Positions 8,422-15,577 of a stretch of DNA of 64,000 bases are shown here, piece after piece (within the stretch, counting starts at the first letter, position 1; each line of letters begins with the position of its first letter). The position numbers were made by a program, and so were the translations under genes. The stretch is from Janthinobacterium sp. PC23-8 (GTDB lineage: Bacteria; Pseudomonadota; Gammaproteobacteria; Burkholderiales; Burkholderiaceae_D): contig NZ_NJGY01000001.1 of assembly GCF_002250505.1 (NCBI RefSeq), forward strand, positions 1,360,489 through 1,424,488, given 5' to 3'. The notes under the pieces are model-generated. The model ran no database searches, was not told the DNA's origin, and worked only from the letters and a program-made list of their open reading frames with translations.

Positions 8422-8877
8422 TCAGGTCGCCAGCGGCTCGCTGATCACACCCTTCTTGAACAGGAAATTGGCGTACGGTTGCATTTCCCCGGTCTGCACG
8501 ATGGCGTAGGCGCCCTTGACGCGTTCATAGAAGGCGAAGCGCTCGACCGCCTCGCATTGCTCCGGCGCGGCGGCGCCGGTGGCGGCGATCTGCTCGAGCA
8601 TGGTGCGCTGCAGCGCCGACAGATAGCCATCGGCGGTGTTGCATACCTTCATGAAGGCGACCGGCTGGTCCACCATGGCGTCGAGCGGAAACACCGACAG
8701 CAGCGCCGCGCTGGCGCGCTGCAGGTCGATGCCAGGCAGGCGCACCAGCGGCTTGCCCTGGCCCAAAGTCTGGCTGGTGAAGTTGGCGTCGACCAGCACG
8801 ATTTCCTCGCCATGCCCCATTTCACACAAGATCTTCAGCAATTCCGGGCTGAGCAGCGGATCGATTCCTTTAAGCAT
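8422..8877 (-). CDS. RbsD/FucU-family sugar mutarotase
   Basis: The 151-residue protein matches the RbsD/FucU fold: MLKGIDPLLSPELLKILCEM at the start, the catalytic-type histidine H22 in MGHG, then VLVDANF and a C-terminal FYERVKGAYAIVQTGE with YANFLFKKGV. Members convert sugar anomers so that imported sugars can be used. It is the last gene of the importer operon; its ATG overlaps the ATPase stop by 8 bp and a GGAGGAAGCTC ribosome-binding site lies inside the ATPase gene. The context suggests fructose or another furanose as substrate. Confidence 0.88.
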   Translation of the reverse strand: MLKGIDPLLSPELLKILCEMGHGEEIVLVDANFTSQTLGQGKPLVRLPGIDLQRASAALLSVFPLDAMVDQPVAFMKVCNTADGYLSALQRTMLEQIAATGAAAPEQCEAVERFAFYERVKGAYAIVQTGEMQPYANFLFKKGVISEPLAT

Positions 8878-9661
8878 GAGCTTCCTCCGGAAATTCTTCG
8901 GCGCTCTTCGCGCCCGTCATCACTGCCACGGTGTCGGACATGCTGATGTGCTTCGGGTTGAGGACGGCGACGCGCTTGCCCAGGCGTTGGACGTGGATGC
9001 GGTCGGCGATCTCGAACACGTGCGGCATATTGTGGCTGATCAAAATCACCGGCAGGCCGCGGTCGCGCACATTGCGTATCAGTTCCAGTACCATATTGCC
9101 TTCCTTTACGCCGAGTGCGGCGGTTGGTTCGTCGAGAATCACGACGTGCTTGGCAAACGCCGTGCTGCGCGCCACGGCCACGCCCTGGCGCTGGCCGCCC
9201 GACAGGGTGCCGACGGCTTGCTTCATTGAACGGATGCCGATTTTCAAATCGCGCATATGGGCTTCCGCCTCGGCCAGCATCCTCTTCTTGTCGATACAGC
9301 GCAGGAACCTCGAAATCATGCCCTTGCGCAGCAGTTCGCGGCCGAGGAACAGGTTCTCGGCGATCGTCATGGCCGGCGCCACCGCCAGGTCCTGGTACAC
9401 CGTCTCGATGCCGTAGCGGCGGGCGTCGATCGGCGACCTGAGATGGACCGGCTTGCCGTCGAGCAGCATCTCGCCCTCGTCGGGCACGAGGGCGCCCGAC
9501 AGGGCCTTGATCAGCGAGGACTTGCCGGCGCCGTTGTCGCCGATCACGGCGAGTATTTCGCCCGGCAACAAATCAAAATCAGTGCCGTCGAGGGCGGTCA
9601 CGCTGCCGTAGCGCTTGACCAGGCCGCGGGCCTGGAATACGGGTTGCACATGGCTTGTCAT
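8870..9661 (-). CDS. Sugar ABC importer ATPase, single-domain FrcA-like
   Basis: The 263-residue protein has Walker A GDNGAGKSS (41-49), signature LSGGQRQG (from 153) and Walker B VVILDEPT (from 173). It has one ABC domain, unlike the double-domain RbsA/XylG type, and so matches the FrcA layout of the fructose importer. Three starts lie close together (TTG 9670, ATG 9667, ATG 9661). I chose 9661 because an AAGAAAGG ribosome-binding site sits 9 nt upstream. The permease stop overlaps the 9667 ATG by one base, so the genes are coupled either way. It powers uptake through the adjacent permease. Confidence 0.92.
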   Translation of the reverse strand: MTSHVQPVFQARGLVKRYGSVTALDGTDFDLLPGEILAVIGDNGAGKSSLIKALSGALVPDEGEMLLDGKPVHLRSPIDARRYGIETVYQDLAVAPAMTIAENLFLGRELLRKGMISRFLRCIDKKRMLAEAEAHMRDLKIGIRSMKQAVGTLSGGQRQGVAVARSTAFAKHVVILDEPTAALGVKEGNMVLELIRNVRDRGLPVILISHNMPHVFEIADRIHVQRLGKRVAVLNPKHISMSDTVAVMTGAKSAEEFPEEAHA

Positions 9662-9666
9662 GATCA

Positions 9667-10626
9667 TCAACCTTTCTTATGTGTAAGTTGATCGGTTGCC
9701 ACTGCCAGTATCACCAGGATGCCCGTCACCAGGATCTGGTACACCGAGGACACGCCCATCAAGGTCAGGCCGTTGCGGAACACGCCGACGATCAGCACGC
9801 CGACCAGGGTGCCCATGATCGAACCGCGCCCGCCGAACAGGCTGGTGCCGCCGAGCACGACCGCGGTGATGCTGTCGAGGTTATCGGTCTGGCCGCCCTG
9901 CGGGTCACCCACACCCATGCGCGCCACCGACATCAGCGCGGCGATGCCGTAGCACAGCCCGGCGATCATGTAGACGCCCAGCAAAACTTTATTCGTGGCG
10001 ATGCCGGTCAGGCGGGCCGCCTCCGGATTGTTGCCGACGGCGTAGAGATGGCGGCCGGGCGCGGTCTCGCGCAGGTACAGCCAGGTCAGCACATACATGC
10101 CCAGCATCAGCACGGTGCCGTAAGTGAAGGTGGCCTGGCCGAGCTGGAAGGTGTTGCCGAAAAAACCCATCGCTTCCGGCAGACCGGTGACGGTTTGGGC
10201 CTGCGAGTACAACTGCGTGACGGCGAAGGCAATGTTCATCGTGCCCAGCGTGACGATAAACGCCGGCAACTTGATCGTGGTGACCAGCGCGCCGTTGATG
10301 AAGCCGATCAGTACGGTGACGGCAATGCCGCACAAGACCGCGAGATAGGGGTTCATGCCGAGGTCGACAGCGAATTTGGTCATGATGACCGAGCCCAGGG
10401 CCATGGCCATGCCGCAGGACAGGTCGATACCGGCGGTCAGGATGATCAGGGTCTGGCCGATGGCGATGATGCCGACGACCATGACCTGCTGCAAAATCAG
10501 GGAAAAATTCTGGCTGCTGAGGAAGCGGTCGCTCTGCGACGCGAAGAATACGCAGGCGGCGAGCAGGGCAATGACCGGACCCAGTTTCGAGATTGACGGC
10601 AGAAATTTCGGGACGGTGGAACTCAT
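9667..10626 (-). CDS. Sugar ABC importer permease, FrcC/RbsC-like
   Basis: The 319-residue polytopic protein belongs to the BPD_transp_2 (RbsC/XylH/FrcC) family. It contains IGQTLIILTAGIDLSCG, the GFINGALVTTIKLPAFIVTLG segment and a C-terminal VVLGGTSLFGGRGS-type loop. It forms the inner-membrane channel for the sugar delivered by the periplasmic protein encoded 93 bp upstream. An intercistronic hairpin separates it from that gene, so it is probably made in smaller amounts than the binding protein. Confidence 0.93.
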   Translation of the reverse strand: MSSTVPKFLPSISKLGPVIALLAACVFFASQSDRFLSSQNFSLILQQVMVVGIIAIGQTLIILTAGIDLSCGMAMALGSVIMTKFAVDLGMNPYLAVLCGIAVTVLIGFINGALVTTIKLPAFIVTLGTMNIAFAVTQLYSQAQTVTGLPEAMGFFGNTFQLGQATFTYGTVLMLGMYVLTWLYLRETAPGRHLYAVGNNPEAARLTGIATNKVLLGVYMIAGLCYGIAALMSVARMGVGDPQGGQTDNLDSITAVVLGGTSLFGGRGSIMGTLVGVLIVGVFRNGLTLMGVSSVYQILVTGILVILAVATDQLTHKKG

Positions 10627-10661
10627 ATGTTATCCATATTCAAAAGGGAAAAAAGGGTGCG

Positions 10662-10714
10662 CGCCGGCGACCGCCCCGGCAAGGCCCGTAGCCTTGCCGG
10701 GGCGGCTGCCGGCG
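10662..10714 (-). terminator. Long hairpin between binding-protein and permease genes
   Basis: Positions 10662-10685 and 10691-10714 form a 24-bp stem with a two-base mismatch and a 5-nt loop, GC-rich throughout. On the minus strand it is followed by CCCTTTTTTCCCTTTT. It can act as a leaky terminator or an RNA-stabilising hairpin that lowers permease and ATPase expression relative to the binding protein, as is common in importer operons. Confidence 0.8.
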
Positions 10715-10719
10715 TGGGC

Positions 10720-11712
10720 TTATTTACCCCAGCAGGAGTTCAGGCCGAACGCCGTGTCGCGGCTCGCGACGCCTGCTTGCTGCTTGTCGCTGATCAGGGT
10801 GACGCCGGTGTCGACGTAGCCGCTGACCTTCTTGCCGTTCTTGGCGTACTCGACGCCGGCTTCGATGCCCAGGCCTGCCATGTTCAGCGGATACTGCTGC
10901 GAGGTCGCCGCGATGACGCCGGCCTTGACGTCGCGCACGCCGGCGCAGCCGCCGTCGACCGAGACGATCATCACGTTCTTTTCCTTGCCCAGGGCCTTGA
11001 GTGCCTTGTAGGCGCCGGCGGCGGCCGGTTCGTTGATGGTGTACACCAGATTGATGTCGGGATTTTTCTGCAGGCAGTTTTCCATCGCCGTCTGGCCCTT
11101 GCCCTGGTCGCCGAAGCTGTCGGCCATGCATACCACATCGGCGGTTTTCGCCAGTTCGACCGTCTTGGCGCTGATGCCCGACGCGCCGAAGCCGGCCAGG
11201 AAACCGTTGTGGCGGGAAATGCCCACCGGATGGCCCGGGAACAAGTCCAGCATGGCGATCTTGGCGGGCTTGCCGGCGAAAGCGGCCTTGGCGTATTGGC
11301 CGATCAGCAAGCCGGCCTTGTAGTTGTCGGTGGCGAACAGCGCGTCCGTCGCGTCCTGCGGCTCGGTCGGGCTGTCGAGGGCGATCACCAGCACGCCGGC
11401 GGCGCGCGCCTTCTTGATGGCCGGCACAATGGCTTTCGAATCGTTCGGGGTGATCATGATCGCCTTGGCCCCGGCGGCGACCATGTTTTCAATCGCCGTT
11501 ACCTGGCCGGCGTTGTCGCCGTCAGCGCGCCCGGCCGCCGTCAACAGCTTGGCGCCCTTCAGTTTTGCGCGTTGCTGCGCGCCCTCTTTCATCTTCACGA
11601 AGAAGGGGTTGGTATCGGTTTTGGTGATCAGACCGACGATCGGCTCATCGGCCATGGCGACGCCGCCAGTTGCCGTTAGAATAGCCAGTGCGATGCATTG
11701 TTTGACGTTCAT
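10720..11712 (-). CDS. Periplasmic sugar-binding protein, FrcB/RbsB-like
   Basis: The 330-residue protein has a Sec signal peptide (about residues 1-21, cleavage after AMA) and the type I periplasmic-binding fold: GLITKTDTNPFFVKMKEGA, then KAIMITPNDSKAIVPAI, VIALDSPT and INEPAAAGAYKAL. It captures a sugar and hands it to the FrcC-like permease. It is the first gene of the importer operon and has a TGGAGACAA ribosome-binding site before the ATG. The ROK regulator, levanase and single-domain ATPase favour fructose as ligand; ribose or another pentose cannot be excluded. Confidence 0.92.
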   Translation of the reverse strand: MNVKQCIALAILTATGGVAMADEPIVGLITKTDTNPFFVKMKEGAQQRAKLKGAKLLTAAGRADGDNAGQVTAIENMVAAGAKAIMITPNDSKAIVPAIKKARAAGVLVIALDSPTEPQDATDALFATDNYKAGLLIGQYAKAAFAGKPAKIAMLDLFPGHPVGISRHNGFLAGFGASGISAKTVELAKTADVVCMADSFGDQGKGQTAMENCLQKNPDINLVYTINEPAAAGAYKALKALGKEKNVMIVSVDGGCAGVRDVKAGVIAATSQQYPLNMAGLGIEAGVEYAKNGKKVSGYVDTGVTLISDKQQAGVASRDTAFGLNSCWGK

Positions 11713-11860
11713 TGTGTTGTCTCCAGAATCTATTTGTTTTTTACCGGGAGGGCGAGTGCCTCGGCCTGGGGGCGACCGCCAACGGCGGTACCCGAATTCA
11801 ATATACTCCCCGATAATTAATAAATCAAGCGACTTTATATATTGTTCCTACCAAAAAATC
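11713..11860 (-). promoter_or_regulatory. Upstream region of the sugar importer operon
   Basis: The first 150 bp upstream of the binding-protein gene become AT-rich around 11800-11850. A loose dyad, ATAAATC-AAGC-GACTTTAT, is centred near 11830, and the minus-strand CGCTTGA here recurs upstream of the levanase. These are candidate sites for the ROK regulator; no -35/-10 pair stands out clearly. Confidence 0.35.
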
Positions 11861-11930
11861 TGGCGATCCGGCCGTCAATCGAAATACCGTTAGTCGCAGG
11901 TCTTGCTGCGGCGACGCGTCGCGCGGCTCA

Positions 11931-11981
11931 CTCGATCTGGTAACCATTTCCGGCGGCATTGAGGCGACGCACGCGGTATGG
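11931..11981 (+). pseudogene. Fragment of a mobile-element AAA ATPase gene
   Basis: This 51-nt segment matches 42 of 51 bases of 30085-30135, inside the AAA-ATPase remnant of the tRNA island. It encodes a matching peptide (GGIEATHAVW in both copies). Similarity fades on both sides and no start or stop is preserved. It marks an old mobile-element scar between the fructose locus and the thioredoxin/TldD cluster. The rest of the 12.0-12.2 kb spacer holds nothing I recognise. Confidence 0.5.
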
Positions 11982-12240
11982 AAAAGTGAAGGGCACCGTA
12001 CCATTCGCGCGACAATTCCTCCTCCGATCAACAACGCGACATATATATAAAACCCTGTTCGCTACCGCCAGGCTCAATGGACTTTGATCCGGCGCGCTGG
12101 CTGGCGGACGTATTGGAACGTCGCCCGACGTGCCCCAACAGCCAGATCGACTCGCTGCCGCCATGCCCGGACTTTGCCCAGCGCTGAGCACACCCGACAG
12201 GTGGGGCGGCTGGCCGCTGGCGGCTCAATGGTTGCCTTGT

Positions 12241-12307
12241 AGTTTGCACTGTCAGGCAAAAAGCAGGGTCCTGTCGAGCCATCGTCGGCCCACCCAGGTC
12301 ATATGCT
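12241..12307 (+). promoter_or_regulatory. Shared upstream element A with -10-like box for the Trx-X1-ABC-TonB operon
   Basis: The 40 nt at 12241-12280 match 33 of 40 bases of 24750-24711 read on the minus strand, upstream of tldE. The core TTGCACTGTCAG is the same in both. A -10-like TATGCT lies at 12302-12307, and the counterpart TATATT lies within 1 nt of the same distance. CTGTC repeats 22 bp apart within the element, a spacing typical of AraC-family sites, and no good -35 is seen, as in activator-dependent promoters. The AraC gene at 18.5 kb is the obvious candidate regulator. Confidence 0.65.
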
Positions 12308-12405
12308 TGTCATAACAGGCAATGGCTTGATTGATCGGCGCGGCCCGCCGCCACAGATCGATCACTTCAGCCCCCATCACCCCCATCACCGCAAGGACTA
12401 CAGAT

Positions 12406-12747
12406 ATGACCGCGCAAATTACTCCCGTCAGCGATGCGAACTTTGAGGCCGAAGTGGCGCGCAGCGAGGTTCCCGTTCTGATCGACTTCTGGGCACCCTG
12501 GTGCGGGCCTTGCATGGCTCTGCTACCAACACTGCAGGCCCTGGCGCCGGTGTACGAAGGCAGCTTGAAGATTGTGAAGGTCAACATCGACGAGTGCCCT
12601 GCACTGGCCGAGAAATTCAGCGTTCAAGGCATCCCTTATCTGGTGCTGACCAGGCATGGCGAGACGGTGCTCACTTTGCACGACCGCAGCCGCACGCGCC
12701 TGGCCAGCGAGATCGACGCCTTCCTCGATCAGGACGGCGAAGCATGA
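12406..12747 (+). CDS. Thioredoxin (first copy)
   Basis: The 113-residue protein is a complete thioredoxin with FWAPWCGPC (C33 and C36) and the cis-proline region GIPYLVLTRHG. It has no signal peptide and so reduces disulfides in the cytoplasm. The start at 12406 follows an AAGGA ribosome-binding site. It opens the plus-strand operon and overlaps the unknown gene X1 by an ATGA tetranucleotide. A second thioredoxin gene in the opposite operon is coupled to X2 in the same way, and a thioredoxin reductase is present, so a dedicated reducing chain for this system is likely. Confidence 0.93.
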   Translation: MTAQITPVSDANFEAEVARSEVPVLIDFWAPWCGPCMALLPTLQALAPVYEGSLKIVKVNIDECPALAEKFSVQGIPYLVLTRHGETVLTLHDRSRTRLASEIDAFLDQDGEA

Positions 12748-13772
12748 GCGGCGCCATACATTACTGCGCCTTCGACGGCGATCCGGCCCGCAAGGCGGAG
12801 ATGGTTGAGCGGGTTCGCGCCAAGTGGTCGCAAGGACAGGTCTTCCCGCTGTCCTATCTGAAATGGCGGACCGATGGCGGGATGGTCTCGATATCGGGGA
12901 CCCTGGCTGAAACCCAGATTCCGGAGCAGTTCATCGAGCGCACCGGCCTGCCGGTCGAACTGGCGACCCTGTGCGAGGGCCTGGTCTATTCGGGCGTCGA
13001 GTTCAGCGAGGACCAGGCCGCGCCCTTTGGCCTGGCCATGCTGGGTAGCGAGGCCATTCTGGGGTTTGCCATCGAGTGGCTGGAGGCCATTCCTGTGGGC
13101 GCGGATCTGGGGGGCGTGGTGCCGCGCTTCATGCACAGCTTCCTGACCCGCGTTCTGGCGCCCGACTTCGCCATGGCGGCCCATATGGCGCCATCCGTGC
13201 GCACCTGTGCCGAGCGGATTGCCGGCTTGTGGGCACAGGAGATCGACGGCGTGCAGGTGGCGCCCAGGCAATGGCGCAGCGTGCGCTCCGATGCGCTGCG
13301 CGCTTCTGACAACTCCAGCGACCCTTGGGGCTACAGCTTGTCCGAGCTGGTCGAATCGCTGGCCTGGCCGGCGCGCGGGCTGGCGCCTGAATTCGTGCCG
13401 ATCTTCCAGATCTTCGTGAAGGAGTTGCGCCAGTTTTTGACCGCCCCCTACCTCAGCGGCGAAGACTGGGAGCTCCTGACGCAGTCGTCGGTGGGCCTGC
13501 GTGCAGTGACCCGTGCCCAGCGCGATCCTCAGCTGTCGCACTTGCCCATGGAAACGCTGCTGGGGCGCGATCCGCAATCGAGGGATACGGTGCTGGCGTT
13601 CATGCAAGCGGACATGCAGGCCCGCCTGAAGGCAGCCACGCAACAAGCCCGGTCGGCATCAGACCGTGTGCTGCGCCAGCAGATGGACAGTCTGCGCAGG
13701 TTCATCGAGTCACCGGCCAGCTCAACGCGAGCGGGGTGTGAAAGCCCTGACAGTGGGGGGAACCCGGCATGA
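12744..13772 (+). CDS. Unknown protein X1, coupled to thioredoxin
   Basis: The 342-residue soluble protein belongs to no family I recognise. It has no signal peptide or membrane segment. Visible features are IHYCAFDGD near the start, IPVGA at 116-120, a QWRSVRSDALRAS helix at 176-188, a SELVESLAW segment ending near 208 and a charged C-terminal helix. These anchors line up in order and spacing with the X2 product encoded at 19451-20317. The gene overlaps the thioredoxin stop (ATGA) and its own stop overlaps the transporter start (ATGA), so the proteins are made together. A role as enzyme, chaperone or peptide-binding partner of the transporter is possible; the sequence does not decide. Confidence 0.85.
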   Translation: MSGAIHYCAFDGDPARKAEMVERVRAKWSQGQVFPLSYLKWRTDGGMVSISGTLAETQIPEQFIERTGLPVELATLCEGLVYSGVEFSEDQAAPFGLAMLGSEAILGFAIEWLEAIPVGADLGGVVPRFMHSFLTRVLAPDFAMAAHMAPSVRTCAERIAGLWAQEIDGVQVAPRQWRSVRSDALRASDNSSDPWGYSLSELVESLAWPARGLAPEFVPIFQIFVKELRQFLTAPYLSGEDWELLTQSSVGLRAVTRAQRDPQLSHLPMETLLGRDPQSRDTVLAFMQADMQARLKAATQQARSASDRVLRQQMDSLRRFIESPASSTRAGCESPDSGGNPA

Positions 13773-15577
13773 CTGACGTCGGCATCACGGACCCCTCTGC
13801 AGAAGAGGCGGTCAAGCGCGAAATGCCGCAGGAAAGCGGCGGCAAGTCCTTGCGGGCTGACATCCGATATGGCGCGTCGCTGGTCGTGCAATACGTCAAG
13901 GCCGAGCCGCTGGCGGGCTCGCTGCTCATCGCCTACCAGTTCGCGCACAGCGGGCTGGCGATGTCCTTCTTCCTGAAGATGCAGCTGGCGTTTGCGGACA
14001 TCGTCAACGCGCTGGCCGCTCACAATGCCTCGGTCATTCCGGGCATCATCACCCAGATCCTGCTGTTCGGCGTCGTGACCACGGTGCTGGGCGCCATTGG
14101 TACCTGGTCGCGCCTGTCCTTGCGCATGCGCATGCGCCGCGTGTTGACAACCACGCTGCTCGATCGCTGGATGAACGACAACCGTTTCTTTCACCTCGAA
14201 CGGCGTGCGCAACTCGACTATCCGGAACAGCGTATTCAGGAAGATATCTTCCAGTTTGTCGACAAGCTGACCCAGATTGGAGTGTCGGTCCTGGGCTCGC
14301 TGTTCGGTGTTCTGCTTTACACGTCACAGCTGTGGCGCCTTTCGCCGCCGGTGGGGGTGCCCGCCATCGGCATAACGGAGCCGATCCCCGGCCTGCTGGT
14401 CTATCTCGCCTTTGGCTTTGCGCTGGCGATGACGCTGCTGGTGCATTGGGTTGGCGCACTGCTGACGCGCGCCGAGGTTGTGCGGCAACGGCTTGAAGCG
14501 CAATTCCGATCGGAAATGCACGCGGTGCGGGAGAACGGCGAATCGATCGCCTTCGTTCGTGCGGCACCCCTCGAGCGTCGCCGGCTGGCCGACACCTTCG
14601 CGCTGATCGTGCTGAACTGGCGCACCTACACCTTGGCCAATATGCGCATCACGATTGCCACCGGGCTGCCCGACATGCTGTTGATGTTGATGCCCTACCT
14701 GCTGTGTATTCCGTTCGTGCTCGAAGGGCGTATGCAGATAGGCGACATCCAGATCGTGTCGGCCTCGTTCAGCCAGGTCTATAACGGTATCGGCACCCTG
14801 GTGACGCAATATGCCGAACTTGCCACCTGGCGCTCGTCCATCGCGCGTTTGCGCTTGCTCGACGAAGCGCTGTCGCAGACCGTGAGCAGCGACATCGTGA
14901 TCAGCGAAAGTCCTGCGCCGCAGATTGCCGCCCATGATCTGAACATTACCTTCCCGAATGGTGCGCCGATGGTGACGCTCGACAAACTGCATATTGAGGC
15001 AGGGTCGCGCGTGTTGGTGCAGGGCACCTCCGGCGCTGGAAAAAGCACGCTGTTGCGCAGCATTGCCGGGCTGTGGCCCTACGGCAGTGGAGTGGTGGAG
15101 CTGCCCGCCAACGCGGTCATCGCCTTTCTGCCCCAGCGCAATTACATGCCCAACGGCACGATCGCCAGCTTGATGGCCTATCCGCATGCGCCCGATCGCT
15201 ACCGCGATGAGCAGTACACCGGCCTGCTGATCGCGTTGGGCCTGGAGCGCCTCCTGCCCGACTTGCACACCTACCAGCCGTGGAGCCGCATCCTCTCGCC
15301 CGGGGAGCAACAGCGTATTGCAGCCGCTCGGGCGATTCTGAGCCAACCCGATTTCCTGTTCATCGATGAAGGCACGAGTGCCCTCGATGCACAGTCAGAA
15401 ACGAAGGTCTACCAGACCGTCGTTGAGCGCTTGCCCAAGGCGGCGCTCATCTCCGTCGCGCACCGCGACAGCGTGGCGCAATTTCACCAACAGCTTCTCA
15501 GAATTGAAAACGGCAGGACCAGCCTCTCGCCACTCAGCCAACCATTGTCATCAAGGGGTACAGCAGATGAAGTTTGA
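13769..15577 (+). CDS. SbmA/BacA-type ABC transporter (membrane domain fused to ATPase)
   Basis: The 602-residue protein has an N-terminal ABC_membrane_2 domain (about residues 30-360, several membrane segments, including the conserved YPEQRIQEDI cytoplasmic segment) and a C-terminal ATPase with Walker A GTSGAGKST (near 419), signature LSPGEQQRIAAARA (near 510) and Walker B FLFIDEGTSALD. This is the layout of YddA/Rv1819c-like relatives of SbmA and BacA, which import peptides, cobalamin or other bulky hydrophilic compounds. The TonB receptor encoded next overlaps it by 11 bp. Together they could carry a substrate across both membranes. Export cannot be ruled out from sequence. Confidence 0.88.
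   Translation: MTDVGITDPSAEEAVKREMPQESGGKSLRADIRYGASLVVQYVKAEPLAGSLLIAYQFAHSGLAMSFFLKMQLAFADIVNALAAHNASVIPGIITQILLFGVVTTVLGAIGTWSRLSLRMRMRRVLTTTLLDRWMNDNRFFHLERRAQLDYPEQRIQEDIFQFVDKLTQIGVSVLGSLFGVLLYTSQLWRLSPPVGVPAIGITEPIPGLLVYLAFGFALAMTLLVHWVGALLTRAEVVRQRLEAQFRSEMHAVRENGESIAFVRAAPLERRRLADTFALIVLNWRTYTLANMRITIATGLPDMLLMLMPYLLCIPFVLEGRMQIGDIQIVSASFSQVYNGIGTLVTQYAELATWRSSIARLRLLDEALSQTVSSDIVISESPAPQIAAHDLNITFPNGAPMVTLDKLHIEAGSRVLVQGTSGAGKSTLLRSIAGLWPYGSGVVELPANAVIAFLPQRNYMPNGTIASLMAYPHAPDRYRDEQYTGLLIALGLERLLPDLHTYQPWSRILSPGEQQRIAAARAILSQPDFLFIDEGTSALDAQSETKVYQTVVERLPKAALISVAHRDSVAQFHQQLLRIENGRTSLSPLSQPLSSRGTADEV

Noticed and set aside
12130..12449. Short plus-strand ORFs (61 codons at 12130; 47 codons at 12303) as possible peptide precursors
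   Set aside because: They overlap the shared promoter element or the thioredoxin gene, have no ribosome-binding site, no leader-like layout and no counterpart near element B.
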